A DNA stretch of 64,000 nucleotides from Pseudomonas entomophila. GTDB lineage: Bacteria > Pseudomonadota > Gammaproteobacteria > Pseudomonadales > Pseudomonadaceae. The position numbers were made by a program, and so were the translations under genes. Below, piece by piece: positions 33,204 to 43,374 of the stretch (the stretch's first letter is position 1; the number at the start of each line of letters is the position of its first letter). The notes below the pieces were generated by a model. That model saw only the letters and a list, made by a program, of their open reading frames with translations. It was not told the DNA's origin and did no database searches. Where the stretch lies: the NCBI RefSeq assembly GCF_029478665.1, contig NZ_JARPQB010000026.1:1-64000 (forward strand). Direction: 5' to 3'.

Positions 33204-35282
33204 TCACACCTGGCCATATTGCTGGCCGTGGCGCAGCCAACGGTCGAGCAGCGGGCTGACGTGGCCCGGCCAGCGCGCCAGCAGCGCCTGGGCGGCATCG
33301 CGCACGGCGGGCAGCAGGTCGGCGTCGCGCATCAGGTCGGCGACCTTGAACTGCAGCAGGCCGGTCTGGCGGGTGCCGAGCATCTCGCCGGGGCCTCGCA
33401 ACTCCAGGTCCTTCTCTGCTATGACGAATCCGTCGTTGGTTTCCCGCATTATGCCCAGGCGTTCCCGGCCGATTTGCGACAGCGGTGGGTGATACAGCAG
33501 CACGCAGTGGCTGACCGCGCTGCCCCGGCCAACCCGGCCACGCAGCTGGTGCAACTGGGCCAGGCCCAGGCGCTCGGGGTTTTCGATGATCATCAGGCTG
33601 GCGTTGGGGACGTCCACGCCGACCTCGATCACAGTGGTGGCAACCAGCAGTTGCAGTTCACCAGCCTTGAACTCGGCCATCACCGCAGCCTTCTCCGTGG
33701 GTTTCATGCGCCCGTGGATCAGCCCCACGCGCAGTTCGCCCAGCGCACTGCCGAGCTCCTCGAAGGTGCTCTCGGCGGCCTGGCAGGTCAGTTCCTCGGA
33801 CTCTTCGATCAGGGTGCACACCCAATAGGCCTGGCGCCCTTCGGCGCAGGCGGCGCGAACCCGCTCGACCACTTCGAAGCGACGGCTGTCGGCGACCAGC
33901 ACGGTGTTGACCGGCGTACGGCCGGGTGGCAGCTCGTCGAGGATCGAGGTGTCCAGGTCGGCGTAGGCGCTCATGGCCAGGGTGCGCGGGATCGGGGTGG
34001 CGGTCATGATCAGCTGGTGCGGGCACAATTGGCCCATCACGCCTTTCTTGCGCAGGGCCAGGCGCTGCTGCACGCCGAAGCGGTGCTGTTCGTCGATGAT
34101 CGCCAACGCCAGGTGCTTGAACTGCACTTCGTCCTGGAACAGCGCATGGGTGCCGACCACCATCGGTGTGCCGCTGGCAATCTGCTCCAGGGCGCTGGCG
34201 CGGGCCTTGCCCTTGAGCTTGCCGGCCAGCCAGGCGACTTCGATGCCCAGCGGCTCGAGCCAGCGCTTGAAGGTGATGTAGTGCTGTTCGGCGAGGATCT
34301 CGGTGGGTGCCATCAAGGCGACCTGGTAACCAGCTTCCAGCGCCTGCAGGGCGGCCAGCGCGGCGACCACGGTCTTGCCTGCGCCCACGTCGCCCTGTAC
34401 CAGGCGCATCATCGGTTCGGGCTGGCTGAGGTCGTAGGCGATTTCGTTGCCCACGCGCTGCTGGGCGCCGGTCGGGCTGAAACCGAGATTGGCCAGGTAC
34501 TGCGCGGGCAGGCGGCTGGCCTTGGGCAGCACCGGTGCGCGCAGGCTGCGCAGGCTCTCGCGCAGGCGCTGTTGCGACAGCTGGTGGGTGAGCAGCTCCT
34601 CGAAGGCCAGGCGGTGCTGGGCCCAGTGATGGCCTTCGGCAAGTTCATCGAGGTCGGCGTCGGACGGCGGGTTGTGCAGGTAGCGAATCGCGTCGCTGAG
34701 CGGCGCCAGCTGGTAGTCGCGGGCCAGCTCGTCGGGCAGCCAGTCGGGCAGGCTGCGCGGGCCGAGCTGGCCCAGGCTCTGCTGGCACAGCAGGCGCAGG
34801 CGCTGTTGCGTGAGCCCTTCGGTGGTCGGGTAGATCGGCGTGAGCGTCTGCTCGACCGGCGGCGCCGGTTCGCTGCCATTGAGCGCGCGGTACTCGGGGT
34901 GGTAGATCTCCAACCCCGAGGCCCCGGGACGGGCTTCGCCATAGCAACGCAGATGGGTGCCGCGCTTGAGGCCCTCTTTCTGCGCATTGCTGAAGTGGTA
35001 GAAGCGCAGGCTCAACACACCCGTGCCATCACCCAGGCGCACCACCAGGCTGCGGCGCTTGCCCATGGTCACGTCGGCGCCGCTGACCACGCCTTCGATG
35101 ACCGCGTCCTGGCCGGGCCGCAACTGGCCGATGGGGACCACGCGGGTACGGTCCTGGTAGCGCAGCGGCAGGTGGAACAGCAGGTCCTGCAGGTTCTCCA
35201 GGCCGACCTTGGCGAGTTTTTCCGCCATGGCATCGCCAACGCCCTTGAGCGCCGTGACCGGGACGTTCGACAGCTCGGTCAT
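33204..35282 (-). CDS. recG: ATP-dependent DNA helicase RecG
   Basis: A 692-residue helicase that unwinds branched DNA such as stalled forks and Holliday junctions. An N-terminal wedge/OB domain (residues ~1-180) precedes the helicase core with Walker A GDVGAGKTVVAALAA (~295-310), the Walker B box IIDEQHRFGV, motif III TATPIPRTLAM and motif VI QLRGRVGRG. The start at 35282 is four bases from the oxyR stop, so recG is downstream of and probably co-transcribed with oxyR. Confidence 0.97.
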   Translation of the reverse strand: MTELSNVPVTALKGVGDAMAEKLAKVGLENLQDLLFHLPLRYQDRTRVVPIGQLRPGQDAVIEGVVSGADVTMGKRRSLVVRLGDGTGVLSLRFYHFSNAQKEGLKRGTHLRCYGEARPGASGLEIYHPEYRALNGSEPAPPVEQTLTPIYPTTEGLTQQRLRLLCQQSLGQLGPRSLPDWLPDELARDYQLAPLSDAIRYLHNPPSDADLDELAEGHHWAQHRLAFEELLTHQLSQQRLRESLRSLRAPVLPKASRLPAQYLANLGFSPTGAQQRVGNEIAYDLSQPEPMMRLVQGDVGAGKTVVAALAALQALEAGYQVALMAPTEILAEQHYITFKRWLEPLGIEVAWLAGKLKGKARASALEQIASGTPMVVGTHALFQDEVQFKHLALAIIDEQHRFGVQQRLALRKKGVMGQLCPHQLIMTATPIPRTLAMSAYADLDTSILDELPPGRTPVNTVLVADSRRFEVVERVRAACAEGRQAYWVCTLIEESEELTCQAAESTFEELGSALGELRVGLIHGRMKPTEKAAVMAEFKAGELQLLVATTVIEVGVDVPNASLMIIENPERLGLAQLHQLRGRVGRGSAVSHCVLLYHPPLSQIGRERLGIMRETNDGFVIAEKDLELRGPGEMLGTRQTGLLQFKVADLMRDADLLPAVRDAAQALLARWPGHVSPLLDRWLRHGQQYGQV

Positions 35283-35286
35283 GGGC

Positions 35287-36213
35287 TCAGGCCGGTTGTT
35301 CCACGGGCGCCTTGGCCACCGAGCAGAGGCGGATCGAGTCGGCGAGGATCTCGATGGCCTTCGGCCGCGGGAAGCTGGCGCGCCAGGCGATGGCCACGGT
35401 GCGGAACGGTGCCGGCGCGGTCAGCGGGCGAACCTCGATGACACCGGGCGCGTAGTGGTGGCTGTGCACCGCCGACAGCGGAAGAATGGATACGCCCAGG
35501 CCGGAGGCGACCATGTGGCGGATGGTTTCCAGCGAGCTGGATTCGACCGTGGTGTGTTTCGAGCCTTCACCGCCCTTGTTGAGCGTTGGGCAGGCTTCCA
35601 GTACCTGGTCGCGGAAACAGTGGCCTTCGCCCAGCAGCAGCAGGCTCTTGTCGTTGAGCATGGCTGTGTCGATGGTGTCTTTCTGCGTCCAGGGGTGGTC
35701 TGCGGGCATCAGTGCGCAGAACGGCTCGTCGTACAGCGGCAGCGTCAACACGTCGGCTTCGTTGAACGGCAAGGCGATGATCACTGCGTCCAGTTCGCCG
35801 TTGCGCAGTTTCTCGCGCAGCACATGGGTGAAGTTTTCTTCGATGTACAGCGGCATCTGCGGTGCCACGCGGTGCAGTTGCGGGATCAGGTGCGGGAACA
35901 GATAGGGGCCGACGGTGTAGATGGCGCCGACCTTGAGCGGGGCGGTGAGCTGGTTCTTGCCGGCCTGGGCCAGTTCGCGAATGCCCTGGGCCTGCTCCAG
36001 CACCTTCTGCGCCTGGGCGACGATGCTCTCGCCGACCGGCGTGAGACGCACCGCGCTCTTGCTGCGTTCGAAGATCAGCACGCCCAGCTCGTCCTCGAGC
36101 TTCTTCACGCCGACCGACAGCGTGGGCTGGCTGACGTGGCAACGCTCGGCCGCGTGGCCGAAGTGCTGCTCCTGGGCGAGGGTGACGATGTAGCGAAGTT
36201 CGGTGAGGGTCAT
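35287..36213 (-). CDS. oxyR: Hydrogen-peroxide-responsive regulator OxyR
   Basis: A 308-residue LysR-type regulator. The N-terminal DNA-binding domain (LTELRYIVTLAQEQHFGHAAERCHVSQPTLS) is followed by the sensor domain holding both redox cysteines, C199 and C208 (GEGHCFRDQVLEACP), at the same positions as in E. coli OxyR, so disulfide-based peroxide sensing is expected. It activates catalase and peroxidase genes. It is the first gene of an oxyR-recG unit. Confidence 0.97.
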   Translation of the reverse strand: MTLTELRYIVTLAQEQHFGHAAERCHVSQPTLSVGVKKLEDELGVLIFERSKSAVRLTPVGESIVAQAQKVLEQAQGIRELAQAGKNQLTAPLKVGAIYTVGPYLFPHLIPQLHRVAPQMPLYIEENFTHVLREKLRNGELDAVIIALPFNEADVLTLPLYDEPFCALMPADHPWTQKDTIDTAMLNDKSLLLLGEGHCFRDQVLEACPTLNKGGEGSKHTTVESSSLETIRHMVASGLGVSILPLSAVHSHHYAPGVIEVRPLTAPAPFRTVAIAWRASFPRPKAIEILADSIRLCSVAKAPVEQPA

Positions 36214-36307
36214 AACGTGCGTCCATGAAGTTGCGGCCCCAGCATAGCGGCTGCAATCGATAGACGCACGTTATCAGACTTGCCGTTTTGTGACAGAAAC
36301 AAAAGTG

Positions 36308-37042
36308 TCAGCGTCGGTCCAGGGAATAGACGAACGGCGCCACGACTTCGATCGTGCCATTGTTCAGCAGCTCCGCCGGTGGCTTCGGTACCGTGCCGGC
36401 GCGGCGGATCATCTCCAGGGTCGCCCGGTCCAGTGCCGCGCTGCCCGAGCCTCCGGCCAGCGAGTACGAGACCACCTTGCCCTCGGCGTCGACCACGAAG
36501 CGCAGGCGGTTGATGCCCTGCAGGCCACGACGGCGAGCGTCTTCCGGGTACTTCTTGTACTTGGCCAGGTGGCGCAGCAGGTCGCTCTGCCAGCTGGGCA
36601 GGGCATTGCTGTTGGAGGCGATGCTCGGTGCCGGTGCGGCCGATTTCTGCGGCTGTGCGTTGCTGGGCGGTGTGTCCGCCACGTCATCCTTGGCCGGAGG
36701 CTCATCCTTCGGCGGCTCAGGCTTTTTCTCCGGCTTGGGCGGCTGTGGCTTGGCCTTGGGCTTGGGCGGCTTGGGGATGGCGATCTTCGGCTTGGGCGCC
36801 TCCACCAGCTTGGGCAGTGGCGGCTCCTCGACCGGCGTCGGCGGCTTGGGCGCAGCCTTGGGCGGTGGTGGTGGCGCCGGCTCCGGCAGCGGTGCCAGTT
36901 CGACCATCATCGCTGCCGGGGGCAGCTCGATGGCCTGGGGCACCGACCAGTTGAGCGTCAGCACCACGGCGGCCACGTGCACGCCCAGCACGATGGCCAG
37001 GCCGATGCCATAGCGCGCCATGTTCGAGCGCGTTTTCGTCAT
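36308..37042 (-). CDS. tonB: Energy-transducing protein TonB
   Basis: A 244-residue protein with one N-terminal transmembrane segment (residues ~9-29), a long Pro-Lys-rich periplasmic rod (residues ~45-140 with runs of PKPP and EKPEPP) and a C-terminal TonB domain (RGLQGINRLRFVVDAEGKVVSYSL). It couples the proton-driven ExbB-ExbD motor to outer-membrane receptors for siderophores and other ligands. Its start overlaps the exbD stop by four bases. Confidence 0.95.
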   Translation of the reverse strand: MTKTRSNMARYGIGLAIVLGVHVAAVVLTLNWSVPQAIELPPAAMMVELAPLPEPAPPPPPKAAPKPPTPVEEPPLPKLVEAPKPKIAIPKPPKPKAKPQPPKPEKKPEPPKDEPPAKDDVADTPPSNAQPQKSAAPAPSIASNSNALPSWQSDLLRHLAKYKKYPEDARRRGLQGINRLRFVVDAEGKVVSYSLAGGSGSAALDRATLEMIRRAGTVPKPPAELLNNGTIEVVAPFVYSLDRR

Positions 37043-37467
37043 TTCTTGGCTGCCGTCTCGAGTCCGACCAGACCGACCTTGAGGTAGCCGGCCGCGCGCA
37101 TGGTGTTCATCACTTCCATCAGGTCGCCGTAGTCGACGCCCTTGTCAGCCTGGAAGAAGATGGTGGTTTCCTTGTCGCCCTTGGTCTTGGCGTCGAGCAT
37201 CGCGCCGAGTTGGTCGGGCTGGGCCACCTGGTCATCACCGACGTACAGCTTCTTGTCGGCCTTGACGCTGACGAACACCGGTTTCTCGGGCCTGGGCGCG
37301 GGTTTCGCGGTCGAGGCGGGCAGGTCGACCTTGATGTCGACCGTGGCCAGGGGCGCCGCGACCATGAAGATGATCAGCAGCACCAGCATCACGTCGATGA
37401 ACGGCGTGACGTTGATTTCGTGGTTCTCGGCGAGGTCGTCGCCACCTTCGTTGAGATGCAGGCCCAT
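37039..37467 (-). CDS. exbD: TonB-system motor protein ExbD
   Basis: A 142-residue inner-membrane protein with one transmembrane helix near residues 20-40 (INVTPFIDVMLVLLIIFMVAAPLATV). The Asp in PFIDVM is the proton-carrying residue of the family. The C-terminal periplasmic domain follows. It lies between exbB (three bases upstream) and tonB (overlapping), the standard order. Confidence 0.96.
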   Translation of the reverse strand: MGLHLNEGGDDLAENHEINVTPFIDVMLVLLIIFMVAAPLATVDIKVDLPASTAKPAPRPEKPVFVSVKADKKLYVGDDQVAQPDQLGAMLDAKTKGDKETTIFFQADKGVDYGDLMEVMNTMRAAGYLKVGLVGLETAAKK

Positions 37468-37470
37468 GGC

Positions 37471-38433
37471 TTACCCCACTTTCACCATGTGCGGGGCGGC
37501 GCGCTCGCTGCCCTGGTGGTCCAGGTCGCGGCTGACCAGCAGCAGCACCTGGGCGGAGGCGTCGGAGACCTGCGCCTTGTAGCCGGCAATGGAGCGGGCG
37601 AAGACGTTGTAGATGACCACGGCCGGGATCGCCGCGACCAGGCCCAGCGCGGTGGCCAGCAGGGCCTCGGCGATGCCCGGGGCAACCACGGCCAGGTTGG
37701 TGGTCTGGGTCTTGGCGATGCCGATGAAGCTGTTCATGATGCCCCACACGGTACCGAACAGGCCGACGAACGGCGCGGTGGAACCAATGGTGGCCAGCAC
37801 GCCGGTGCCGCTGCTCATGTTGCGGCCGCTGGCGGCGACCAGGCGCTCCAGGCGGAAGCTGACGCGCTCCTTGATGCCTTCCTTCTCGCGGGCGTTGGCC
37901 GACAGGCGCATCTCTTCGAGGGCGTCGTGGACCAGGGTGTGGGCCAGGGTGCCTTCCTTGTTCGAGACGTCGCTGGCTTCTTTCAGGCTCACGGAGCGCT
38001 TCAGCGCTGCGATTTCGCCACGCAGGCGACGCTTGGCGCCCATCAGCTCGAAGCCCTTGGCGATCCAGATGGTCCAGGTGATGATCGAGGCGAGGGCCAG
38101 GCCGATCATCACGGCCTTCACCACCACGTCGGCGTTCTTGTACATGCCCCATGGGGACAGGTCATGGGCCATGCCCAGCGAGGTGTCTTCGGCGATTACG
38201 GCTTCAGCGGACTTCTGCAGGTCGTCGACCAGCGCCTGGGCTTCAGGCGTCAGCTCGGGTGCCGGAGCCTGGCCTTCGGCGGCCGGGGCGCTGGCAGCGG
38301 CCGGGGTGGTGGCCTGTGCGGTTGGCTCTTCGGCCATGGCTGCCGGGGCCAGCACCAGGCTGAACATCAGCGCGGCGATGGCGCGCCAGGCGCGCGACGG
38401 GGTAGGCGAAGCGGAAGGTTGAGTGCGTGTCAT
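37471..38433 (-). CDS. exbB: TonB-system motor protein ExbB
   Basis: A 320-residue inner-membrane protein of the ExbB/TolQ/MotA family. It is longer than the E. coli form because it has an N-terminal export signal (about residues 15-35, ALMFSLVLAPAAMA) and an Ala/Pro-rich periplasmic stretch before the first membrane helix (~105-125); the conserved core GTVWGIMNSFIGI and the helix VVAPGIAEALLATALGLVAAIPAV are visible. It is the first gene of exbB-exbD-tonB, usually iron-repressed; I could not find a clear Fur box upstream. Confidence 0.95.
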   Translation of the reverse strand: MTRTQPSASPTPSRAWRAIAALMFSLVLAPAAMAEEPTAQATTPAAASAPAAEGQAPAPELTPEAQALVDDLQKSAEAVIAEDTSLGMAHDLSPWGMYKNADVVVKAVMIGLALASIITWTIWIAKGFELMGAKRRLRGEIAALKRSVSLKEASDVSNKEGTLAHTLVHDALEEMRLSANAREKEGIKERVSFRLERLVAASGRNMSSGTGVLATIGSTAPFVGLFGTVWGIMNSFIGIAKTQTTNLAVVAPGIAEALLATALGLVAAIPAVVIYNVFARSIAGYKAQVSDASAQVLLLVSRDLDHQGSERAAPHMVKVG

Positions 38434-38625
38434 GCTGGCCGGACCTGATGAAGAGAAATGGGTTGAGTTCTTCGAGGCCTCGAGGCGGGCCGAGAACAGA
38501 CAAGGCGGCCATTATTGCAAGTAATTCTTGTTAACAAAAGTAATGTGATTGCTTTTTTTGACCTTGGTATAGCCGTTGATCGCGCTAAACCGATAGCCTG
38601 CGTCTTTCGCATTAGGAGATTTGGC

Positions 38626-39480
38626 ATGTCAGACGTTACAGCTTTGATCGTGGGTTGCGGTGACGTGGGCAGTCGCCTTGCCCGTCAACTGCTTGCTCAA
38701 GGCTGGCAGGTCAGCGGCTTGCGGCGTTCGGTCGATCAACTGCCCGAAGGCGTGCGGCCCATTGCCGCCGATCTTTCTGATCGCCGCCAACCTGAGGCCT
38801 GGCCCGAGTGCGCGCCTGACTACCTGGTGTACTGCGTGGCCGCCAACCAGCATGACGAGGCCGGCTACCAGGCCGCCTATGTCGAGGGGTTACGCCATGT
38901 GCTGGGGTGGCTTGAGCGCAACGGCCAGGCGCCGCGCCGCCTGCTGTTCGTTTCCAGCAGCAGTGTCTATGCGCAGCAGGATGGCGAGTGGATCGACGAG
39001 ACCGCCAGCACCGCGCCTGAAGGCTATTCAGGCAAGGTGATGCTGGAAGCGGAGCGTCTGGCCCTTGAAAGTGGCATCCCTGCCAGCATCGTGCGCCTGA
39101 CCGGTATCTATGGCCCGGGCCGTGAGTGGCTGCTGAGTCAGGTTCGTCAGGGCTATCGTGTGGCCGAGGAGCCGCCCTTGTATGGCAACCGGATCCATGC
39201 CGAGGATGCCGCGAGCCTGCTGGCGCATCTGCTGCAGTCTGATGCCCAGGGTGTAGCGCTCGATGATTGCTATATCGGCGTGGATGACGACCCGGCGCCG
39301 CTGGCCGACGTGGTGGCCTGGTTGCGCGGGTATCTTGGGGTGACCGAATGGTCGGATGAGCAACGCGTGCGGCGTACCGGCAGCAAGCGCTGCAGCAATG
39401 CGCGGGCACGGGCGCTGGGCTGGGTGCCGCAGTATCCGAGTTATAAAGAGGGGTATGCGGCCATTCTGGCAGGGCGTTGA
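38626..39480 (+). CDS. NAD(P)-binding epimerase-like protein (YeeZ-like)
   Basis: A 284-residue protein with an N-terminal dinucleotide fold (TALIVGCGDVGSRLARQLLAQGW) and the extended SDR features SSSSVYAQQDGEW and a catalytic-type Tyr region EGYSGKVMLEAE, where the usual Y-x-x-x-K reads as Y-S-G-K. It belongs to the NAD-dependent epimerase/dehydratase superfamily, YeeZ subgroup; substrate unknown. The ATG at 38626 follows TAGGAGA. It is divergent from exbB and stands alone. Confidence 0.88.
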   Translation: MSDVTALIVGCGDVGSRLARQLLAQGWQVSGLRRSVDQLPEGVRPIAADLSDRRQPEAWPECAPDYLVYCVAANQHDEAGYQAAYVEGLRHVLGWLERNGQAPRRLLFVSSSSVYAQQDGEWIDETASTAPEGYSGKVMLEAERLALESGIPASIVRLTGIYGPGREWLLSQVRQGYRVAEEPPLYGNRIHAEDAASLLAHLLQSDAQGVALDDCYIGVDDDPAPLADVVAWLRGYLGVTEWSDEQRVRRTGSKRCSNARARALGWVPQYPSYKEGYAAILAGR

Positions 39481-39487
39481 GTGGCAG

Positions 39488-39549
39488 TTCGCCGGCGAGC
39501 CGGCTCCTACAGGTGAAGCGTAATCTGTAGGAGCCGGCTTGCCGGCGAA
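39488..39549. repeat. REP pair, 'GCCGGC' type
   Basis: TTCGCCGGCGAGCCGGCTCC and its inverted copy, 14 bases apart, between convergent genes. Confidence 0.85.
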
Positions 39550-39561
39550 TGGGCTGCTGGG

Positions 39562-40290
39562 TCAATCCTTCTCCAGCACCCACTGCCGCGCACCGGGCGT
39601 CAGCTGCGGTTTTTCATCGGGCTGGGCAAGATTCACCGCCTGGTAGATTTCCAGGGTGTCGCCGTCACGTTTGAACATCCACGGTGCGCCGCGTTGGTTG
39701 CGTTCAAGCCAAAGGCTGTCGTTGCTACCCCCCATATCGGCGCAGTCGCCGGCCAGGCACAGGGCGAAACGATCCGGGCCGGGCAGGCCGGTCACGCTGC
39801 CAGTGTCGCTGAAACGCACCACGGCGCCTTTACCCTGGCCTTCGACGATCTTCCAATCGCCGCCCAGGTAGGCCTTGTAGAGCGCTCTTTCGAAGGTGCC
39901 GCCCAAGGGGGCGTTGCTATCGGCCGCCTTGGCGCGGGCAAAGACTTGCTCGTGGCCAGAAGGGTCGATGGCCTGCAGTTCAGCGCCATCAAGCTTGAGC
40001 TGTTCGTTCAGGCCGCCTTCGAAGCTGGCCTGCCAGTCTTTCTCGTTGGCGCTCAGGCGGCCATCGGCCGCTTCGAAACCGTTGCTGAAGCTGGCTTGCT
40101 GGTTCTTGACGTCGATCTTCCATTCGAGCACCGGCCCGTGATCGCTCAGGGCCTGGCGCAGGCTGGTGCCTTTGGCGGCGGCGTCGATAGCGGCCTGGTT
40201 GATCCAGGTGCCGTTGAAATCTTCGGGTTTGTGGCTGGCGCAGCCGCCCAGGAGCAGGGCTGCCAGCGCGAGAGGCAATGCGTGGCGCAT
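39562..40290 (-). CDS. Putative lipoprotein
   Basis: A 242-residue protein with a lipoprotein signal MRHALPLALAALLLGGC (lipobox LGGC, Cys at 17), so it is probably membrane-anchored on the periplasmic side. The mature part is soluble and beta-rich with no domain I recognise (FNGTWINQAAIDAAAKG ... GQGKGAVVRFSDTGSVTGLPG). Start at 40290 because the signal begins there; the ORF extends 17 codons upstream without conservation. It follows ridA on the same strand. Confidence 0.75.
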   Translation of the reverse strand: MRHALPLALAALLLGGCASHKPEDFNGTWINQAAIDAAAKGTSLRQALSDHGPVLEWKIDVKNQQASFSNGFEAADGRLSANEKDWQASFEGGLNEQLKLDGAELQAIDPSGHEQVFARAKAADSNAPLGGTFERALYKAYLGGDWKIVEGQGKGAVVRFSDTGSVTGLPGPDRFALCLAGDCADMGGSNDSLWLERNQRGAPWMFKRDGDTLEIYQAVNLAQPDEKPQLTPGARQWVLEKD

Positions 40291-40348
40291 GGTGGAAACC
40301 TTGGGGCAGGAAGGGGCGGTGACGGGCGAGGGGCCCGTCACCGGAGTG

Positions 40349-40729
40349 TCACTCGAGGACCAGGATGGCGTCCATCTCGACCTGGGCGCCCTTGGGCAGG
40401 GCTGCCACGCCGATGGCGGCGCGGGCCGGGTAGGGCTGCTCGAAGTAGCGGCCCATGATCTCGTTGACCTTGGCGAAGTGGCTCAGGTCGGTGAGGAAGA
40501 TGTTCAGCTTGACGATGTCCTTGAACGAACCGCCAGCAGCCTCTGCAACTGACTTCAGGTTCTCGAACACCTGCACGGTCTGGGCTTCGAAGCCTTCGAC
40601 CAGCTCCATGGTTTTCGGGTCCAGCGGGATCTGGCCCGACATGTACACGGTGTTGCCGGCCTTGATCGCCTGCGAGTAGGTGCCGATGGCGGCAGGGGCC
40701 TTGTCGCTGTTGATGACAGTCTTGCTCAT
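40349..40729 (-). CDS. ridA: RidA-family reactive intermediate deaminase
   Basis: A 126-residue cytosolic protein of the YjgF/RidA family that hydrolyses reactive enamine and imine intermediates made by PLP enzymes. The typical stretches are [29 protein letters not shown], the [22 protein letters not shown] region and the ligand-binding arginine in [20 protein letters not shown]. It follows spoT by 23 bases, suggesting they share an operon with rpoZ. Confidence 0.95.
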   Translation of the reverse strand: MSKTVINSDKAPAAIGTYSQAIKAGNTVYMSGQIPLDPKTMELVEGFEAQTVQVFENLKSVAEAAGGSFKDIVKLNIFLTDLSHFAKVNEIMGRYFEQPYPARAAIGVAALPKGAQVEMDAILVLE

Positions 40730-40752
40730 GATGACTCCTTGCGGTTGGCGGA

Positions 40753-42861
40753 CTACGCACGCATCCGGGTGATGCGGACCACGCCGGTCAAGGTACGCAG
40801 TTTCTTGATCACGCGGGCCAGGTGCACGCGGTCGTGCACGCTGACCACCAGTTGGACCACGCTGATACGGCCGTCGCGTTCGTCCATGCTGATTTTCTCG
40901 ATGTTGCCGTCGGCGGCGTTGACGCTGCTGGCCAGCAGGGCGATCAGGCCGCGCTGGTGTTCCAGTTCGACGCGCAGTTCGACATTGAACTCGCCGGTGA
41001 CGTCCTTGGCCCAGGAGAGTTGCAGGCACTTCTCCGGGTTGTGGCGGACTTCACTGATGTTTCGGCAGTCTTCCAGGTGCACGACCATGCCCTTGCCTGC
41101 CGACAGGTGGCCGACGATCGGGTCGCCCGGGATCGGGGTGCAGCACTTGGCGTAGCTGAGCACCAGGCCCTCGGTGCCACGGATCGCCAGCGGGCCTTCC
41201 GGGGCCGGCAGTTGTTCACCTTCGGCCGACAGCAGGCGGCGAGCGACCACATAGGCCATGCGGTTGCCCAGGCCAATGTCCTCGAGCAGGTCTTCGACCA
41301 GTTCCAGGCGATACTCGGTGAGGATGCCCTGGATGCGCTCCTGGGGGATCTGTTCCAGGCTGCTGTCGAAGCCGGTCAGTACCTTGTTCAGCAGGCGCTC
41401 GCCGAGGCTGATCGACTCGGAGCGGCGCTGTTGCTTGAGGGCGTGGCGGATGTGCGTGCGCGCCTTGCCGGTGACCACGAAGTTGAGCCAGGCCGGGTTG
41501 GGGCGCGCGCCCGGGGCGCTGACGATCTCGACGGTCGAGCCGCTCTGCAGCGGTTCGGACAACGGCGCCAGGCGGCGGTTGATGCGGCAGGCGATGCAGC
41601 TGTTGCCAACGTCGGTGTGCACCGCGTAGGCGAAGTCGACGGCGGTGGAGCCTTTGGGCAGCTCCATGATCCGGCCTTTGGGGGTGAACACGTAGACCTC
41701 GTCCGGGAACAGGTCGATCTTCACGCTCTCGATGAATTCCAGCGAGTTGCCGGCGCGTTGCTGCAGTTCGAGGATGCCCTTGACCCACTGGCGGGCACGG
41801 GCGTGGCTGCCCTTGGGCTGCTCTTCCTCGTTCGACTTGTACAGCCAGTGCGCGGCGATGCCATTGTTGGCCATCTCTTCCATTTCGCGGGTGCGGATCT
41901 GGATCTCGATGGGTACGCCGTGCATGCCGAACAGCGTGGTGTGCAACGACTGGTAGCCGTTGGCCTTGGGGATCGCGATGTAGTCCTTGAACCGGCCTGG
42001 CAGCGGCTTGTACAGGTTGTGCACGGCGCCGAGCACGCGGTAGCAGGTGTCGACCTTGTCGACGATGATGCGGAAGGCATACACGTCCATGATCTCGGTG
42101 AAGGCACGGCGCTTGCCGCGCATCTTCTTGTAGATGCCATAGAGGTGTTTCTGCCGGCCGCTGACTTCGCCCTCGATACCGTCGGCGGCCAGGCAGTTGG
42201 CCAGCGAGGTCTCGATCTTGGCGACGATTTCCTTGCGGTTGCCACGCGCGCTCTTGACCGCCCGGTGGATCAGCGACGAACGCATCGGGTGCATGGCCTT
42301 GAAACCCAGGTCCTCGAACTCCACGCGCACGGTGTGCATGCCCAGGCGATTGGCGATGGGGGCGTAGATCTCGAGGGTTTCCTTGGCGATACGCCGGCGC
42401 TTTTCGCCGGACAGTACTTCCAGGGTGCGCATGTTGTGCAGGCGGTCGGCCAGCTTGACCAGGATCACGCGGATGTCGCGGGCCATGGCCATGGCCATCT
42501 TCTGGAAGTTTTCGGCTTGCGCCTCGGCTTTCGTCTCGAAGTTCATCTGGGTCAGCTTGCTGACCCCGTCGACCAGCTCGGCGACGGTCTCGCCGAATTG
42601 CTGGCTCAAGGCTTCCTTGGCGATGCCGGTGTCTTCGATCACGTCGTGCAGCATGGCCGCCATCAGGCTTTGATGGTCCATGTGCATGTCGGCGAGGATG
42701 CTGGCGACCGCCAGCGGGTGGGTCACGTAGGGTTCGCCGCTGCGGCGGCGCTGGCCATCGTGGGCCTGTTCGGCGTAGAAGTAGGCGCGCCGGACCAGGT
42801 TGACCTGTTCGGGGCCCAGATACGTCGACAGCCGTTCGGCGAGGGCTTCTATACCCGGCAT
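40753..42861 (-). CDS. spoT: Bifunctional (p)ppGpp synthetase/hydrolase SpoT
   Basis: A 702-residue enzyme controlling the stringent-response alarmone ppGpp. The N-terminal HD hydrolase domain contains the HD pair at H72-D73 (LHDVIEDTG). The synthetase domain has [22 protein letters not shown], the TGS domain reads [27 protein letters not shown], and a C-terminal ACT domain follows. Both hydrolase motifs look intact; the synthetase also keeps its main motifs. It follows rpoZ and precedes ridA. Confidence 0.96.
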   Translation of the reverse strand: MPGIEALAERLSTYLGPEQVNLVRRAYFYAEQAHDGQRRRSGEPYVTHPLAVASILADMHMDHQSLMAAMLHDVIEDTGIAKEALSQQFGETVAELVDGVSKLTQMNFETKAEAQAENFQKMAMAMARDIRVILVKLADRLHNMRTLEVLSGEKRRRIAKETLEIYAPIANRLGMHTVRVEFEDLGFKAMHPMRSSLIHRAVKSARGNRKEIVAKIETSLANCLAADGIEGEVSGRQKHLYGIYKKMRGKRRAFTEIMDVYAFRIIVDKVDTCYRVLGAVHNLYKPLPGRFKDYIAIPKANGYQSLHTTLFGMHGVPIEIQIRTREMEEMANNGIAAHWLYKSNEEEQPKGSHARARQWVKGILELQQRAGNSLEFIESVKIDLFPDEVYVFTPKGRIMELPKGSTAVDFAYAVHTDVGNSCIACRINRRLAPLSEPLQSGSTVEIVSAPGARPNPAWLNFVVTGKARTHIRHALKQQRRSESISLGERLLNKVLTGFDSSLEQIPQERIQGILTEYRLELVEDLLEDIGLGNRMAYVVARRLLSAEGEQLPAPEGPLAIRGTEGLVLSYAKCCTPIPGDPIVGHLSAGKGMVVHLEDCRNISEVRHNPEKCLQLSWAKDVTGEFNVELRVELEHQRGLIALLASSVNAADGNIEKISMDERDGRISVVQLVVSVHDRVHLARVIKKLRTLTGVVRITRMRA

Positions 42862-42920
42862 GGTTTCACCTCTTGCTGAAGAAGAGGGCCTTGCGCCGCA
42901 CGGTGTCGACTGGGCATCAA

Positions 42921-43184
42921 TCAGACGGCCTCGTTGTTCTCGTCCTCGAACGCGGCGAATACCGGATCTTCGGTGACGATCTCTTCGGCGGCGATGAACT
43001 CTGGAGTGACGATGCCTTCGGCGATTTCACGCAGGGCGACGACGGTTGGCTTGTCGTTTTCCCACGCAACGCGTGGTTCTTTGCCGCCGGTAGCGAGCTG
43101 GCGGGCGCGCTTGGTCGAGAGCATGACCAGCTCGAAGCGGTTATCCACGTGTTCCAGGCAGTCTTCAACAGTTACGCGGGCCAT
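42921..43184 (-). CDS. rpoZ: RNA polymerase omega subunit
   Basis: An 87-residue protein with the RpoZ pattern: [30 protein letters not shown], then the [15 protein letters not shown] stretch. Omega stabilises RNA polymerase and helps ppGpp act on it. The ATG at 43184 gives the family length. It is the first gene of rpoZ-spoT-ridA on the minus strand. In P. aeruginosa I recall gmk directly before rpoZ; here a five-kilobase cassette intervenes. Confidence 0.96.
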   Translation of the reverse strand: MARVTVEDCLEHVDNRFELVMLSTKRARQLATGGKEPRVAWENDKPTVVALREIAEGIVTPEFIAAEEIVTEDPVFAAFEDENNEAV

Positions 43185-43374
43185 GGTCTTCCTCAGTAGC
43201 AAATGCGGTAGGCGTGCGCCCAGAATGGGCAGGCGGACTCGATAGTTTAAAAAATCACCAGCCAATAGGGAAGGGCTGTTTTATCGGGTGCTCTTCCGGC
43301 CGGTGCTGTTCGCGGGCTAGCCTGACTCGGACGATAACGGTTCCTGTTACCTGAAAACAACCGGCCTTGGCGCG

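Noticed and set aside
32943..35441. 832-codon open frame on the plus strand opposite recG
   Set aside because: Mirrors recG and the start of the HDOD gene; its sequence is low-complexity.
38500..38560. Possible Fur box upstream of exbB
   Set aside because: The A+T-rich stretch contains ATTATTGCAAG and TTGTTAACAA but matches the Fur 19-mer poorly; iron control is expected from the genes, not shown by this sequence.
40822..42879. 685-codon open frame on the plus strand opposite spoT
   Set aside because: Shadow of spoT with no domain and no ribosome-binding site.
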